A stretch of 64,000 bases of DNA from an uncultured Woeseiaceae bacterium (GTDB taxonomy: Bacteria; Pseudomonadota; Gammaproteobacteria; Steroidobacterales; Woeseiaceae): NCBI GenBank assembly GCA_945788625.1, contig CALZMQ010000004.1, positions 45,443-109,442 on the forward strand, given 5' to 3'. The notes beneath the pieces were generated by a model. The model made no database searches and was not told the DNA's origin. It worked only from the letters and a program-made list of their open reading frames with translations. Shown piece by piece: positions 27,898 to 36,663 of this stretch. The position numbers and the translations under genes were made by a program. Numbering within the stretch: position 1 is the first letter of the stretch; each line of letters begins with the position of its first letter.

Positions 27898-29169
27898 TCA
27901 GGGAGTCTGCCTGCCGAGTAGTGGTTCCAGCAGCACCAGCAGCCGCTGCAAGGCCCCCCGGTTGCGCTCGAGGAGCTCGAGACCGTTACGCCCCAACTCG
28001 GCAGCCTTGTCCGGGTCCGCAAGCAATTCGGCGATAGTCTCGACGAGTTCCTGCTTGTCGTCGACCTTGCGGCATGCCTCGAGGTCGACGAACATGTCCG
28101 CGATGTCCTGGGCGTTGAATACGTGCGGCCCCGTCACGACAGGCAGCCCCTGCGACGCGGGTTCCAGCAGGTTGTGGCCGCCGATGGGTACGAGGCTGCC
28201 GCCGACGAAAGCAATATCGCTGGCCGCGTAGAACAGCGGCACTTCACCCATCGTGTCGACCAGCAAGACTGATGTGGACGCCTCACACGCGCGCTTTTCC
28301 GTTCTCGAGACCACGTCGAAGCCTGACTTCCTGACGAGCTCGCGTACGTCCCCGAAACGCTCGGGGTGGCGCGGTACCAGGACAAGCAACAAGTCGGGGA
28401 AGCGATCCAGTAACGCCCGGTGTGCCTCGAGAACCTGCAGTTCCTCTCCGTCGTGCGTACTGGCGGCGATCCAAACCGGCCTGTCGCCGATCATCTCCTT
28501 GCGCAGCGCCACGCCCTGTTCGCGAATGCCAGGCGGCAATTCAACGTCGAACTTGATATTGCCCGTCACCCAGGTACGCACCGCGCTCGCGCCCAGCGCG
28601 AGGAACCTGTCGGCGTCCGACTGGCTCTGGGCCGCGATGATGATGCCGTGCGACAGCGTTTCCCGGATCAGGGGCAGCAGCTTTCGATAGCCGGGCACGG
28701 AACGCGGTGAAATGCGAGCGCTGACCAGGATCAGCGGGATGTCGCGTATGCCGCAACCGCGATACAGGTTCGGCCAGATCTCCGTTTCCATGATGAGTGC
28801 AACGTCGGGATTCACCGATTTGAAGAAGTTGCGCACGGCATTGGGAAACTCGAACGGAATGTAGCTGTGCAACACGTCATCGCCGAACACCGTTTTGACG
28901 CGCGCAGCGCCGGTAGGCGTTACCGTGGTAATCAGCAACTGGCGCTCGGGGAATCTCGACATGAGAACACGGATCAATGGTTGCGCCGCCTGCACTTCGC
29001 CGACGGATACGGCGTGTATCCAGATGCAGGAGTCGATTTTCGGGAACCCGAGACCGAATCGCTGCCCGAGGTTATGCAGATAGGTGCGATTGCCGATGGC
29101 CCGGAACAACCAATAACTACCGTACGGAATCAGCAGAATGTAGATGAGAAGGTTGTAGAAAAACCGCAC
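27898..29169 (-). CDS. waaA: 3-deoxy-D-manno-octulosonic acid (Kdo) transferase
   Basis: The 423-residue inner-membrane-anchored GT-B glycosyltransferase adds Kdo to lipid IVA during LPS core synthesis. The start MRFFYNLLIYILLIPYGSYWLF is the usual N-terminal anchor. WIHAVSVGEVQAAQPLI, ITTVTPTGAARVK, METEIWPNLY and the C-terminal FVGGSLVPIGGHNLLEPA are the WaaA signatures. It lies 22 bp downstream of hldE on the same strand, grouping two LPS-core functions. Confidence 0.96.
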   Translation of the reverse strand: MRFFYNLLIYILLIPYGSYWLFRAIGNRTYLHNLGQRFGLGFPKIDSCIWIHAVSVGEVQAAQPLIRVLMSRFPERQLLITTVTPTGAARVKTVFGDDVLHSYIPFEFPNAVRNFFKSVNPDVALIMETEIWPNLYRGCGIRDIPLILVSARISPRSVPGYRKLLPLIRETLSHGIIIAAQSQSDADRFLALGASAVRTWVTGNIKFDVELPPGIREQGVALRKEMIGDRPVWIAASTHDGEELQVLEAHRALLDRFPDLLLVLVPRHPERFGDVRELVRKSGFDVVSRTEKRACEASTSVLLVDTMGEVPLFYAASDIAFVGGSLVPIGGHNLLEPASQGLPVVTGPHVFNAQDIADMFVDLEACRKVDDKQELVETIAELLADPDKAAELGRNGLELLERNRGALQRLLVLLEPLLGRQTP

Positions 29170-29191
29170 GGAAGCCCCGGTACGTCAGTTT

Positions 29192-30610
29192 TCAGTCACG
29201 CAGCTTGTCGATGATGCGGCTGGACGAGTGGCCGTCCCTAAACGACAACACGCGAACCTCGCCGCCGTTCTCCAGCACTTTTTTCGCACCGGCGATTTCC
29301 TCGGCCTTGTAATCGCCACCCTTGACCAGCACATCGGGCAAAACCTTCCCGATGAGTTCGGCGGGCGTGTCTTCGGAAAACGGTACGACCCAGTCGACCG
29401 CGGCCAGGCCGGCCAGCACCAGCAGGCGGTCTTCGAGTTTGTTGACGGGTCGGGACTCGCCTTTGAGGCGCCGCACGGAATCGTCGTCGTTGACGGCGAC
29501 GATCAGGCGGTCTCCCAGGCTCTTCGCCTCCTCGAGGTAGGCTACGTGGCCGGCATGCAGCACATCGAAGCAGCCGTTCGTCATGATGACCCGTTCGTTG
29601 CGGCCGTGCGACTCGTCAACCAACGCGCGCAGCTGCTCCACGTCGACCAGGCCGCGCCCGCCCTGCCCGCGCTGATGCAGCGACGCACTGATCTCGCCGG
29701 GCGTGACCGTGGCGACGCCGATCTTGCGAACCACCAGGCCGGCCGCCACGTTGGCCAAAGCCGCAGCGGCCGCAAGACCCTGCCCGCTGGCGAGCGCGCC
29801 GGCAAGCGTGGCAATCACGGTATCGCCGGCACCGGTGACGTCATAGACCTCCCGCGCCTGCGTCGAGAGAAACACGGGCTCGGCGCCAGCCTCGAGCAGC
29901 ATCATGCCTTTTTCGCTGCGGGTCACGAGCACCGCGTCGAGATCGAGTTCGTCGATCATCGCGCGGGCGTGGCTCGCAAGTTCGTCATCCGTTTCGCAGG
30001 CTCCCGTGACCGCCTCGAACTCGGACTGGTTGGGCGTCAGCACCGAGGCACCGCGGTACTTGTCGAAATCGATACCCTTCGGATCGACGAGTGCGGGCAC
30101 GCCGGCCTCGCGGCACACGGCAATCAGTTCGCTGACGTCGGCAAGTGCTCCCTTGCCGTAATCGGACAACACGACCGCGCCGGCGCCGTCGAGCCCGTCC
30201 CGTAATTTCTTGATGATGGCGTCGCCGGCTGTTGCCTTTGCGTTCTCTTCATCGAGACGGATCAATTGCTGGCCGCGACTTTGTACACGGGTTTTGGTAA
30301 TAGTCGGCCGGTCGTTGGCGCGTGCGAAATCGCAGCGTATACCGCGATCGCTCAGTATCGTCAGCAGCGCGTCGCCTGCACTGTCCTCACCCACCACGCC
30401 GACCAGGCGAGTCGACACGCCGAGACTCGCAAGGTTGACTGCGACGTTCGCCGCACCGCCGGGGCGATTATCGGTTTCCTGCACGTGAACGACCGGCACC
30501 GGCGCCTCGGGCGAAATGCGGCCCGTGCTGCCGAACAGGTAACGGTCTAGCATCACGTCACCGGCAACGACGACGCTTGTTCGAGAAAAATCGGGTATCG
30601 ATATAGTCAC
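29192..30610 (-). CDS. hldE: bifunctional heptose-7-phosphate kinase / heptose-1-phosphate adenylyltransferase
   Basis: The 472-residue bifunctional enzyme makes ADP-heptose for the LPS inner core. The N-terminal PfkB-type kinase (about 10-315) has RPGGAANVAVNLASLG and DVTGAGDTVIATLA. The C-terminal cytidylyltransferase-like domain (about 340-472) has TNGCFDVLHAGHVAYLEEA and ends with GHSSSRIIDKLRD. The GTG start at 30610 (VTISIPDFSRTSVVVAGDVMLD) fits the family length of about 475. No strong Shine-Dalgarno is visible. waaA follows after 22 bp. Confidence 0.95.
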   Translation of the reverse strand: MTISIPDFSRTSVVVAGDVMLDRYLFGSTGRISPEAPVPVVHVQETDNRPGGAANVAVNLASLGVSTRLVGVVGEDSAGDALLTILSDRGIRCDFARANDRPTITKTRVQSRGQQLIRLDEENAKATAGDAIIKKLRDGLDGAGAVVLSDYGKGALADVSELIAVCREAGVPALVDPKGIDFDKYRGASVLTPNQSEFEAVTGACETDDELASHARAMIDELDLDAVLVTRSEKGMMLLEAGAEPVFLSTQAREVYDVTGAGDTVIATLAGALASGQGLAAAAALANVAAGLVVRKIGVATVTPGEISASLHQRGQGGRGLVDVEQLRALVDESHGRNERVIMTNGCFDVLHAGHVAYLEEAKSLGDRLIVAVNDDDSVRRLKGESRPVNKLEDRLLVLAGLAAVDWVVPFSEDTPAELIGKVLPDVLVKGGDYKAEEIAGAKKVLENGGEVRVLSFRDGHSSSRIIDKLRD

Positions 30611-30767
30611 GCAGCGCAATCTAACAGATTGCTGACATGTCGGCAGCAGATGCTGGCTGATTCGGCCAGTATTGCCCAGATCGGTACCGCATAACATGCA
30701 ACGCTACCTTGAGGTTTTGGCTTCACTGAGGCAGCCTGTTCAAAGGCCTCAGGACAGGAAGTTAACG

Positions 30768-31145
30768 GTGGTGATCAGGATCTTCGCGACGTTGTTCATA
30801 TTGTCTGCGACTGCCGGATGCTCGGTATACGACGTGGCGGCCATTTCTACAGACCTGGCGCTCAATCTCTTCACCGATGTCAACGAGGGCAAGGACGGAG
30901 GGGATTTCGATCCCAACAACGATCCCCACATGATCTGGAACTACGAGACCAGTCGTTGCATCAAGGTTGAGACCAGGAAACGAGGCCTCGAGCAGAGCCT
31001 GGACACGATGTTCGAGAGGGTAGAGGAAGGTAAAGAGTTTGTCGTTCTGCCCAACGGCGAGAAATATCCAGTCGGGCCGCACGCCCGGCGCGAAGACGCG
31101 ACATCCGGTCCGACGCGCACGTGCATGGCACGCGAGGCGGAATAG
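30768..31145 (+). CDS. small putative lipoprotein of unknown function
   Basis: From a GTG at 30768, AGGAA 7 bp upstream, the frame encodes 125 residues with a lipoprotein signal (VVIRIFATLFILSATAGC). The mature part is acidic and polar and contains NNDPHMIWNYETSRCIKVETRKRG and a cysteine near the C-terminus. I do not recognise a family. It is divergent from hldE and is followed by a strong bidirectional terminator, which supports its being expressed. Envelope location is inferred from the lipobox only. Confidence 0.65.
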   Translation: MVIRIFATLFILSATAGCSVYDVAAISTDLALNLFTDVNEGKDGGDFDPNNDPHMIWNYETSRCIKVETRKRGLEQSLDTMFERVEEGKEFVVLPNGEKYPVGPHARREDATSGPTRTCMAREAE

Positions 31146-31181
31146 AGCCTGCCACCGCTGTGGGTTTGTTCATGGGCAACG

Positions 31182-31210
31182 AAAAAGCCCCGCAATGACC
31201 GGGGCTTTTT
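31182..31210. terminator. bidirectional intrinsic terminator
   Basis: AAAAAGCCCCG (31182-31192), a seven-base loop and CGGGGCTTTTT (31200-31210) give an 11-bp stem with A- and T-runs on both sides. It serves the small lipoprotein gene on the plus strand and nrdJb on the minus strand. Confidence 0.9.
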
Positions 31211-31246
31211 GTTATTGGTCGTGCGTTTGAGCGCGCTCCTACAAGC

Positions 31247-31954
31247 TTAGCCGCACTTGGAGTCGCCGCAGGAAAGACAGGTCATACACCCGTCCATCAT
31301 GATCACCGCAACGGTATTGCACTTGGTGCACAGCTGCGCGCCTTCGGGATATTCGCTGCTCGAAAAGGCGTCCTGCTGCTTTTTCGATTCCTCGAACTCG
31401 GCGCGTTTCTCGGCGATGAGTTTCCTCTGCCCCTCGTCGAGTTCCGGCGGTGCCATCAGGCCGATCATGATGAGGTGTTTTTCAACGATATGGCCGAGCT
31501 CGGCAATGATGGAAGGCATGAACCTGCCACCCGTCTGCCAGTAGCCGCCGCGAGGATCGAAGACGGCCTTCAGCTCCTCGACCAGGAAAGTCACGTCGCC
31601 CCCCTTGCGGAATACGGCTGAGATAATGCGCGTCAACGCCACGATCCATTGGTAGTGATCCAGGTTCTTCGAGTTGATGAACACCTCGAACGGCCGGCGC
31701 TTTTCGTGTTCCGTGCCTTCATTCAGGATGATGTCGTTGATCGTCACGTACATGGCGTGATCCGACACCGGCGTTTTTACTTTATAGGTCGAGCCGACCA
31801 GGACTTCCGGACGCTCGAGTTTTTCGTGCATGCGAATGACTTCTGCACGGCTGCCTACGCCGCCTTCCCTCTTGAATTCCGGCTTGGCGGCTTCTTCCTC
31901 GGCCGCCGGTTTGTTAACCGCGTAACCGACAATCTTTTTCTCGATCTTGATCAT
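31247..31954 (-). CDS. nrdJb: class II ribonucleotide reductase, C-terminal subunit NrdJb
   Basis: The 235-residue protein matches NrdJb, the separate C-terminal chain of split adenosylcobalamin-dependent ribonucleotide reductases known from Pseudomonas. The TSCPD-like region runs through MYVTINDIILNEGTEHEKRRPFEVFI. The C-terminal tail is cysteine-rich (CTKCNTVAVIMMDGCMTCLSCGDSKCG spread over residues ~209-235), supplying the redox pairs that re-reduce the active site. The ATG directly follows the nrdJa TAA with no gap, indicating coupled synthesis. A terminator lies downstream. Confidence 0.92.
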   Translation of the reverse strand: MIKIEKKIVGYAVNKPAAEEEAAKPEFKREGGVGSRAEVIRMHEKLERPEVLVGSTYKVKTPVSDHAMYVTINDIILNEGTEHEKRRPFEVFINSKNLDHYQWIVALTRIISAVFRKGGDVTFLVEELKAVFDPRGGYWQTGGRFMPSIIAELGHIVEKHLIMIGLMAPPELDEGQRKLIAEKRAEFEESKKQQDAFSSSEYPEGAQLCTKCNTVAVIMMDGCMTCLSCGDSKCG

Positions 31955-34105
31955 TTAGAATTTTCCGTAATAGCCTTCTTTAAGGGCATCGAACAGGTTG
32001 GCGGCCGTATGGACCTCGCCATCGTATTCGATCTCTTCGTCGCCCTTGAGTTCAACCGTTGAACCATCGTCCAGCGTGAATGTGTAATTAGTGCTCTTCA
32101 GGTCTTTCTCTTTAACGAGAACACCCTGGAATGCTTCAGGGTTGAAGCGGAAGGTCGTGCAACCCTTGAGACCCTGTTCGTACGCGTACAGGTAAATATC
32201 CTTGAAATCTTCGTACGGATACTCCGTCGGCACGTTTGCGGTTTTGGAGATCGAAGAATCGATCCACTTTTGTGCAGCGGCCTGAATATCCACGTGTTGC
32301 GTCGGCGTTACCTCGTCCGCCGTAACGAAGTAGTCGGGCAACGCGTTACCGCCGGCGGCGTCACCGGCCGGCATCGCATCGGGATTGACCATTTCACGAT
32401 ACGCAAGCATCTCGAACGAAAATACATCGACTTTTTCCTTGGTCTTTTTGCCCTGGCGAATGACATTGCGAAAGTAATGGTGGGCGAAACTGGGTTCGAT
32501 GCCGTTGCTCGCGTTATTGGCCAGTGATAGCGAAATCGTGCCCGTCGGCGCAATAGAACTGTGGTGCGTGAATCGCGAACCCGTTTCAGCAAGTTGGTTG
32601 ACGAGTTGCGGCATCTCGGACGCGATGCGCTGCATGTAACGACTGTAACGCGCGTGCAGAATCCGGCCCGGGACCTTGTCGCCGGGCTGGTAGCCGTCCG
32701 ATCGCATCTCGGGGCGCTTGCGCAACATCTCTTCCGTGACCTCGAAGCTCTCGTTCATGATGGGCGCAGGCCCCTTTTCCTTCGCCAGTTCGAGGCCCTC
32801 TTCCCATCCGGCCAGCGCGAGCTGCCTTGCAACTTCTTCGGTGAACTCGACAGCCGCGGGCTCGCCGTACTCCATGCGCATCATCGTGATAGTCGAACCC
32901 AGCCCCAGGAAACCCATGCCGTGCCGGCGCTTTCTCTGGATCTCGTTGCGCTGCTGCGGCAACGGCAGGCCATTGATCTCGACGACGTTGTCGAGCATGC
33001 GCGTGAAGACCTTGACCACCTTGCGGAAATTGTCCCAGTCGAAGCGCGCTTCGTCGCTGAACGGTTTGACGACGAAACGCGTCAGGTTAACGGAGCCGAG
33101 CAGACATGACCCGTACGGCGGCAGCGGCTGTTCGCCACAAGGGTTGGTCGCACGAATGTTCTCGCAAAACCAGTTGTTGTTCATTTCGTTGACCTTGTCG
33201 ATCAACACGAAGCCCGGCTCCGCGAAATCGTAGGTCGACGCCATGATGACGTCCCAGACACGGCGCGCCGGCATCGTCTTGTAGATCTTGCAGGCAACCA
33301 GGCCTTCCGCGTCCGTGACGTAGTTGCCGGCTTCGGGCCATTCGCGCCAGACGAACGCACTTTTGTCCTTGAGATCCAGGCCGTCGTCGTCGATTTCTTT
33401 CGGCGTCACCGGAAACGCCAGCTTCCAGTCGTCTTCGTTGATTACCGCCCGCATGAACTCGTCGGTGATCAGCAAGGAGAGATTGAATTGCCGCAAACGA
33501 CCGTCTTCGCGCTTCGCGCGAACGAATTCCATGACGTCAGGATGGCCGACATCAAACGTGCCCATCTGTGCGCCACGGCGGCCGCCGGCCGACGATACCG
33601 TGAAACACATCTTGTCATAGATATCCATGAACGACAGCGGACCCGAGGTGTAGGCGCCCGCTCCCGTCACGTACGCGCCTTTCGGCCGCAGCGTCGAAAA
33701 CTCGTAGCCGATGCCACAACCCGCCTTGAGCGTTAGCCCTGCCTCGTGAACCTTGTTGAGGATATTGTCCATCGAATCACCGACCGTACCCGACACGGTG
33801 CAGTTGATCGTCGATGTCGCGGGCTTGTGCTCCTGGGCGCCTGCATTGGATACGATGCGGCCGGCGGGAATGGCCCCGCTGCGCAATGCCCAGACGAATT
33901 CCTTGAAATAGTGTTCGCGCTTCGACTCGGTTTCGACGTCGGCGAGCGCCTTGGCAACGCGTTTGTAGGTGTCGTCGATAGAGTCGTCTATCTTCGCGCC
34001 ATCTTTGGCTACAAGGCGATACTTCGCGTCCCAGATATCCAGTGATGCGGCTTGAAATTCAATATCGGTTACCGTGTGCGTGTCCAAGTGTACGGCAGAC
34101 TTCAT
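31955..34105 (-). CDS. nrdJa: class II (B12-dependent) ribonucleotide reductase, catalytic subunit NrdJa
   Basis: The 716-residue subunit reduces ribonucleotides using adenosylcobalamin, so it works with or without oxygen. Key blocks are INCTVSGTVGDSMDNI, KAGCGIGYEFSTLRPKGA, the active-site NPCGEQPLPPYGSC with the thiyl cysteine, and HHSSIAPTGTISLSLANNAS. AGGA lies just before the ATG at 34105; longer in-frame starts upstream lack support. Two NrdR-like boxes occur in the ~500-bp upstream region, suggesting NrdR repression. No class I genes (nrdAB) are in the window. No cobalamin riboswitch was recognised. Confidence 0.94.
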   Translation of the reverse strand: MKSAVHLDTHTVTDIEFQAASLDIWDAKYRLVAKDGAKIDDSIDDTYKRVAKALADVETESKREHYFKEFVWALRSGAIPAGRIVSNAGAQEHKPATSTINCTVSGTVGDSMDNILNKVHEAGLTLKAGCGIGYEFSTLRPKGAYVTGAGAYTSGPLSFMDIYDKMCFTVSSAGGRRGAQMGTFDVGHPDVMEFVRAKREDGRLRQFNLSLLITDEFMRAVINEDDWKLAFPVTPKEIDDDGLDLKDKSAFVWREWPEAGNYVTDAEGLVACKIYKTMPARRVWDVIMASTYDFAEPGFVLIDKVNEMNNNWFCENIRATNPCGEQPLPPYGSCLLGSVNLTRFVVKPFSDEARFDWDNFRKVVKVFTRMLDNVVEINGLPLPQQRNEIQRKRRHGMGFLGLGSTITMMRMEYGEPAAVEFTEEVARQLALAGWEEGLELAKEKGPAPIMNESFEVTEEMLRKRPEMRSDGYQPGDKVPGRILHARYSRYMQRIASEMPQLVNQLAETGSRFTHHSSIAPTGTISLSLANNASNGIEPSFAHHYFRNVIRQGKKTKEKVDVFSFEMLAYREMVNPDAMPAGDAAGGNALPDYFVTADEVTPTQHVDIQAAAQKWIDSSISKTANVPTEYPYEDFKDIYLYAYEQGLKGCTTFRFNPEAFQGVLVKEKDLKSTNYTFTLDDGSTVELKGDEEIEYDGEVHTAANLFDALKEGYYGKF

Positions 34106-34252
34106 AAGTCCTCTTACTCCCCTGAACTCCCTTAAGGAGACCCCAAATGTATTATTGTGACTAGCCTTTTTGAGGGAAAAGGACCCTGCTCGCCGGCGGC
34201 CAGAAAACGCGCGACGAGAGCCGTTTCCGGCCTCTTTTCTCTCGTTGATTAG

Positions 34253-34268
34253 ACACAAGATGTTGTGT
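34253..34268. promoter_or_regulatory. NrdR-like box 1
   Basis: ACACAAGATGTTGTGT fits the NrdR consensus ACACwAwATaTwGTGt at nearly every position and is a near-perfect palindrome. It lies about 148 bp upstream of the nrdJa start, where the ribonucleotide-reductase repressor NrdR is expected to act. The nrdR gene itself is not in this window. Confidence 0.75.
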
Positions 34269-34431
34269 CCGAGTGGTGTCAAGATTATGCCCGTAGAGGG
34301 CTACTGTCAAGCGTTTAGGGCAAATTTTTCCTAGGTCGTTTTATTATACTAATCAATAAGTTATAAGGCTTTTACGAGTAAGTCCTTTAAAAACAAGCGA
34401 AAAATAATGACACTTTTGTGAAAATTCCGTG

Positions 34432-34447
34432 CCACTAGATATAGTGG
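34432..34447. promoter_or_regulatory. NrdR-like box 2
   Basis: CCACTAGATATAGTGG matches the NrdR core CACTA-ATATAGTG. It is 179 bp from box 1 (centre to centre), much farther than the usual ~31 bp spacing, so a separate or weaker role is likely. It lies nearer to hsp20 than to nrdJa. Confidence 0.6.
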
Positions 34448-34516
34448 CCCTAAATCAATGAAAAATAACCTTATACAAAACGGCACTTATGGGCGTTTTT
34501 GACCGTTTACCGGTGC

Positions 34517-34540
34517 CTTGAAAAGCGTTTGCGCGCCCAC
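34517..34540 (+). promoter_or_regulatory. putative sigma-32 (heat-shock) promoter for hsp20
   Basis: CTTGAA (34517-34522) followed after 12 bp by GCCCAC (34535-34540) resembles the sigma-32 pattern CTTGAA-N11-16-CCCCAT. It lies about 75 bp upstream of the hsp20 start. Function of the downstream gene supports the assignment; the -10 match is partial. Confidence 0.5.
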
Positions 34541-34615
34541 ACTTAAGCGAACAACGACAACGTAGCGCCCCGATGAGGGCATCGATTATTTGTTTGTTTT
34601 TGTATGGAGAAAATC

Positions 34616-35056
34616 ATGAACTTGACTCGTTTTGAACCCTGGACCTTCGTCGACCTGCTGCATCGCGACCTGGATCGCCTCGTAGAACGCCGTGGTTTGG
34701 CGGACGATGGCGATGGCACACTCACCGACTGGGTCCCCGCCGTCGACATCCTGGAGGAAAAGGACCGGTTCTTGCTGCGTGCGGACGTTCCGGGTGTGAA
34801 CGTCGATGACATCGACGTGTCTATGGATAATGGTGTACTGAGCGTATCGGGCGAACGCCGCGCCGAAACGCGCACGGATGAGGCCGGTGTGCAACGTATC
34901 GAGCGCGCTACAGGTCGCTTCTTTCGCCGCTTTACGCTGCCGGACACAGCAAACGCAGACGGGATAACGGCGAAATGCAGCAACGGTATTCTCGAGGTAT
35001 CAATTCCGAAGTTGCCGGAAATCCAGGCACGCCGGATTACCGTAGAAGCCGCCTGA
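34616..35056 (+). CDS. small heat-shock protein, Hsp20/alpha-crystallin family
   Basis: The 146-residue chaperone holds unfolding proteins in an ATP-independent way in the cytoplasm. The alpha-crystallin domain spans about 38-140 and has VDILEEKDRFLLRADVPGV, MDNGVLSVSGERR and the CSNGILEVSIPK block (A-x-x-x-n-G-v-L type). The C-terminus RRITVEAA contains the I-x-V tail motif. The ATG at 34616 has GGAG 6 bp upstream; an ATG at 34604 overlaps that site and is less likely. A sigma-32-like promoter precedes it. Confidence 0.94.
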   Translation: MNLTRFEPWTFVDLLHRDLDRLVERRGLADDGDGTLTDWVPAVDILEEKDRFLLRADVPGVNVDDIDVSMDNGVLSVSGERRAETRTDEAGVQRIERATGRFFRRFTLPDTANADGITAKCSNGILEVSIPKLPEIQARRITVEAA

Positions 35057-35074
35057 GCAGGAATGCGCAAACGC

Positions 35075-35107
35075 TGCCCGGTTGCAACGTTTCGTTGCAA
35101 CCGGGCA
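35075..35107 (+). terminator. strong hairpin after hsp20, terminator-like without a T-run
   Basis: GCCCGGTTGCAACG (35076-35089), loop TTT, and CGTTGCAACCGGGC (35093-35106), plus an outer T-A pair, form a perfect 15-bp stem. It starts 18 bp after the hsp20 stop. The downstream TCTCTCG is only weakly T-rich, so termination may be partial or the stem may protect the mRNA 3' end. A TATAAT (35125-35130) lies just beyond and may be the -10 of the protease gene. Confidence 0.55.
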
Positions 35108-35213
35108 TCTCTCGTGAAACGGCCTATAATTCCCGGCACGTTGCCATATATGGGTCGCGTTCACCGGCTATTCAGGCGCGCGTGCCTATCTTTAAGAGCA
35201 AACTGAAGCATCC

Positions 35214-36575
35214 ATGAGACTATCTATGTTAATGACATCACGAATCTTCCGAGTCGTACTGATACTCGCCGCATTCGGACTGGCGCCGGCACAGGCAGCA
35301 TTGCCGGACAGTGTGGGCGCCCAGCCTGTCAAGAGCCTCGCCCCACTGGTCGAAGCCGCCTCGCCGGCAGTCGTGAACATCCGCGTCAGTCAGACGGTGA
35401 CGCGCCGCAGCCCATTCGCGGACGATGCGTTTCGTCGATTCTTCGGCATGCCCGACATGCCGGGTGGCTCGCAACAGGTTGCGAGCGCCGGTTCCGGCGT
35501 CATCGTCGACGCCGAGCGCGGCTATATCCTGACCAACCATCACGTGGTCGCCGATGCCGATACGATTCAGATATCGCTGATCGACGGCGAGATACTGGAC
35601 GCCGAGGTCGTCGGTTCCGACGCGGCAACCGACATCGCCGTGATCAAAGTCGAGGCCGACGGCCTGACCGAGATGTCGATTGGCGATTCCGAATCTGCGC
35701 GCGTCGGTGATTTTGTCATTGCCATCGGCAACCCGTTCGGCCTCGGACACACGGTCACGTCCGGCATTATCAGCGCGCTTGGTAGAACCGGCATCAGCCG
35801 CGACGGTTACGAAGATTTCATCCAGACGGACGCATCGATCAATCCCGGCAATTCCGGTGGCGCACTGGTCAACATGGACGGCGAATTGATCGGCATCAAC
35901 TCGGCCATCATCAGCCGCTCGGGCGGCAATGTCGGTATCGGCTTCGCCGTGCCGACGACCATTGCCGAATCGATTATGAGCCAGATCCTCGATTTCGGTG
36001 AAATTCGACGCGGCCTCCTCGGGGTGAGAATTCAAACCATCGATGCCGAGATGGCCAAGGCGCTGGAGACGAATGTAAAGAGCGGTGCCTTGATAACCAA
36101 TATCGAACCCGAATCCGCCGCCGAGGACGCGGGTCTCGAAGTGGGCGATATTATCGTCGAGGTGAACGACAAAAAAGTCGATGACGCCTCGGAACTCAGA
36201 AACGCGATCGGCCTGTTGCGCTCCGGTGACGAAGTCGCGATCAAATACGTTCGCGAAAGCAAAACCAGCGTCGTGACCGCTATGTTGGGAGAGCAGCAGA
36301 CTGTCGCGTCCATCGGCGCTGACATTCATCCTGGACTTTCAGGCGCTCAATTCGCGGATGCGAACCCGACCAGCGGTGGCGGCATCGAGGTCACTGAAGT
36401 CGAACCGGGCAGCCCTGCGGCACAGCGCGGCCTGCGGCCGGGCGACGTCATCTCGGCGGTTAATCGTCGTCCCGTGCGCTCGCTGGAGGATTTATCGGTC
36501 GCCGCGGCCGGCAATCGCATCCTGTTTCTGTTGGTCCAGCGCGGCGAGCGCTCGCTGATGTTACAGATTCGTTAA
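35214..36575 (+). CDS. DegP/DegQ (HtrA) family periplasmic serine endoprotease
   Basis: The 453-residue protein degrades or refolds misfolded envelope proteins. A signal peptide (cleavage near PAQAA) precedes a trypsin-like domain with the triad His110 (TNHHVV), Asp140 (ATDIAV) and Ser214 (NPGNSGGAL). Two PDZ domains follow at about 255-345 and 360-450 (GLEVGDIIVEVN and GLRPGDVISAVN). Length and the short LA loop resemble DegQ more than E. coli DegP. An alternative ATG at 35226 is possible. It lies downstream of hsp20, giving two protein-quality genes in a row. Confidence 0.93.
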   Translation: MRLSMLMTSRIFRVVLILAAFGLAPAQAALPDSVGAQPVKSLAPLVEAASPAVVNIRVSQTVTRRSPFADDAFRRFFGMPDMPGGSQQVASAGSGVIVDAERGYILTNHHVVADADTIQISLIDGEILDAEVVGSDAATDIAVIKVEADGLTEMSIGDSESARVGDFVIAIGNPFGLGHTVTSGIISALGRTGISRDGYEDFIQTDASINPGNSGGALVNMDGELIGINSAIISRSGGNVGIGFAVPTTIAESIMSQILDFGEIRRGLLGVRIQTIDAEMAKALETNVKSGALITNIEPESAAEDAGLEVGDIIVEVNDKKVDDASELRNAIGLLRSGDEVAIKYVRESKTSVVTAMLGEQQTVASIGADIHPGLSGAQFADANPTSGGGIEVTEVEPGSPAAQRGLRPGDVISAVNRRPVRSLEDLSVAAAGNRILFLLVQRGERSLMLQIR

Positions 36576-36663
36576 GCGGCGGCGCTGTTGCGGAACCGAC
36601 CGAGGATCAGTAAGGTCGAAGCACTACCTTAGGTGATTTCTCGAAGAGGCTGGCGCCCATACG

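Larger units (their letters stand above)
34106..34615. other. intergenic region between nrdJa and hsp20
   Basis: This AT-rich 510-bp divergent region holds two NrdR-like palindromes. It also has a minus-strand -10-like TATAAT (complement of ATTATA at 34343-34348; no good -35), a sigma-32-like promoter and the hsp20 leader. No open frame or structured RNA was recognised beyond these sites. Confidence 0.6.

Noticed and set aside
34106..34615. Cobalamin riboswitch before B12-dependent nrdJa
   Set aside because: No B12-box-like conserved segment was seen on the minus strand. GCCACTAG at 34431 belongs to an NrdR-like palindrome.
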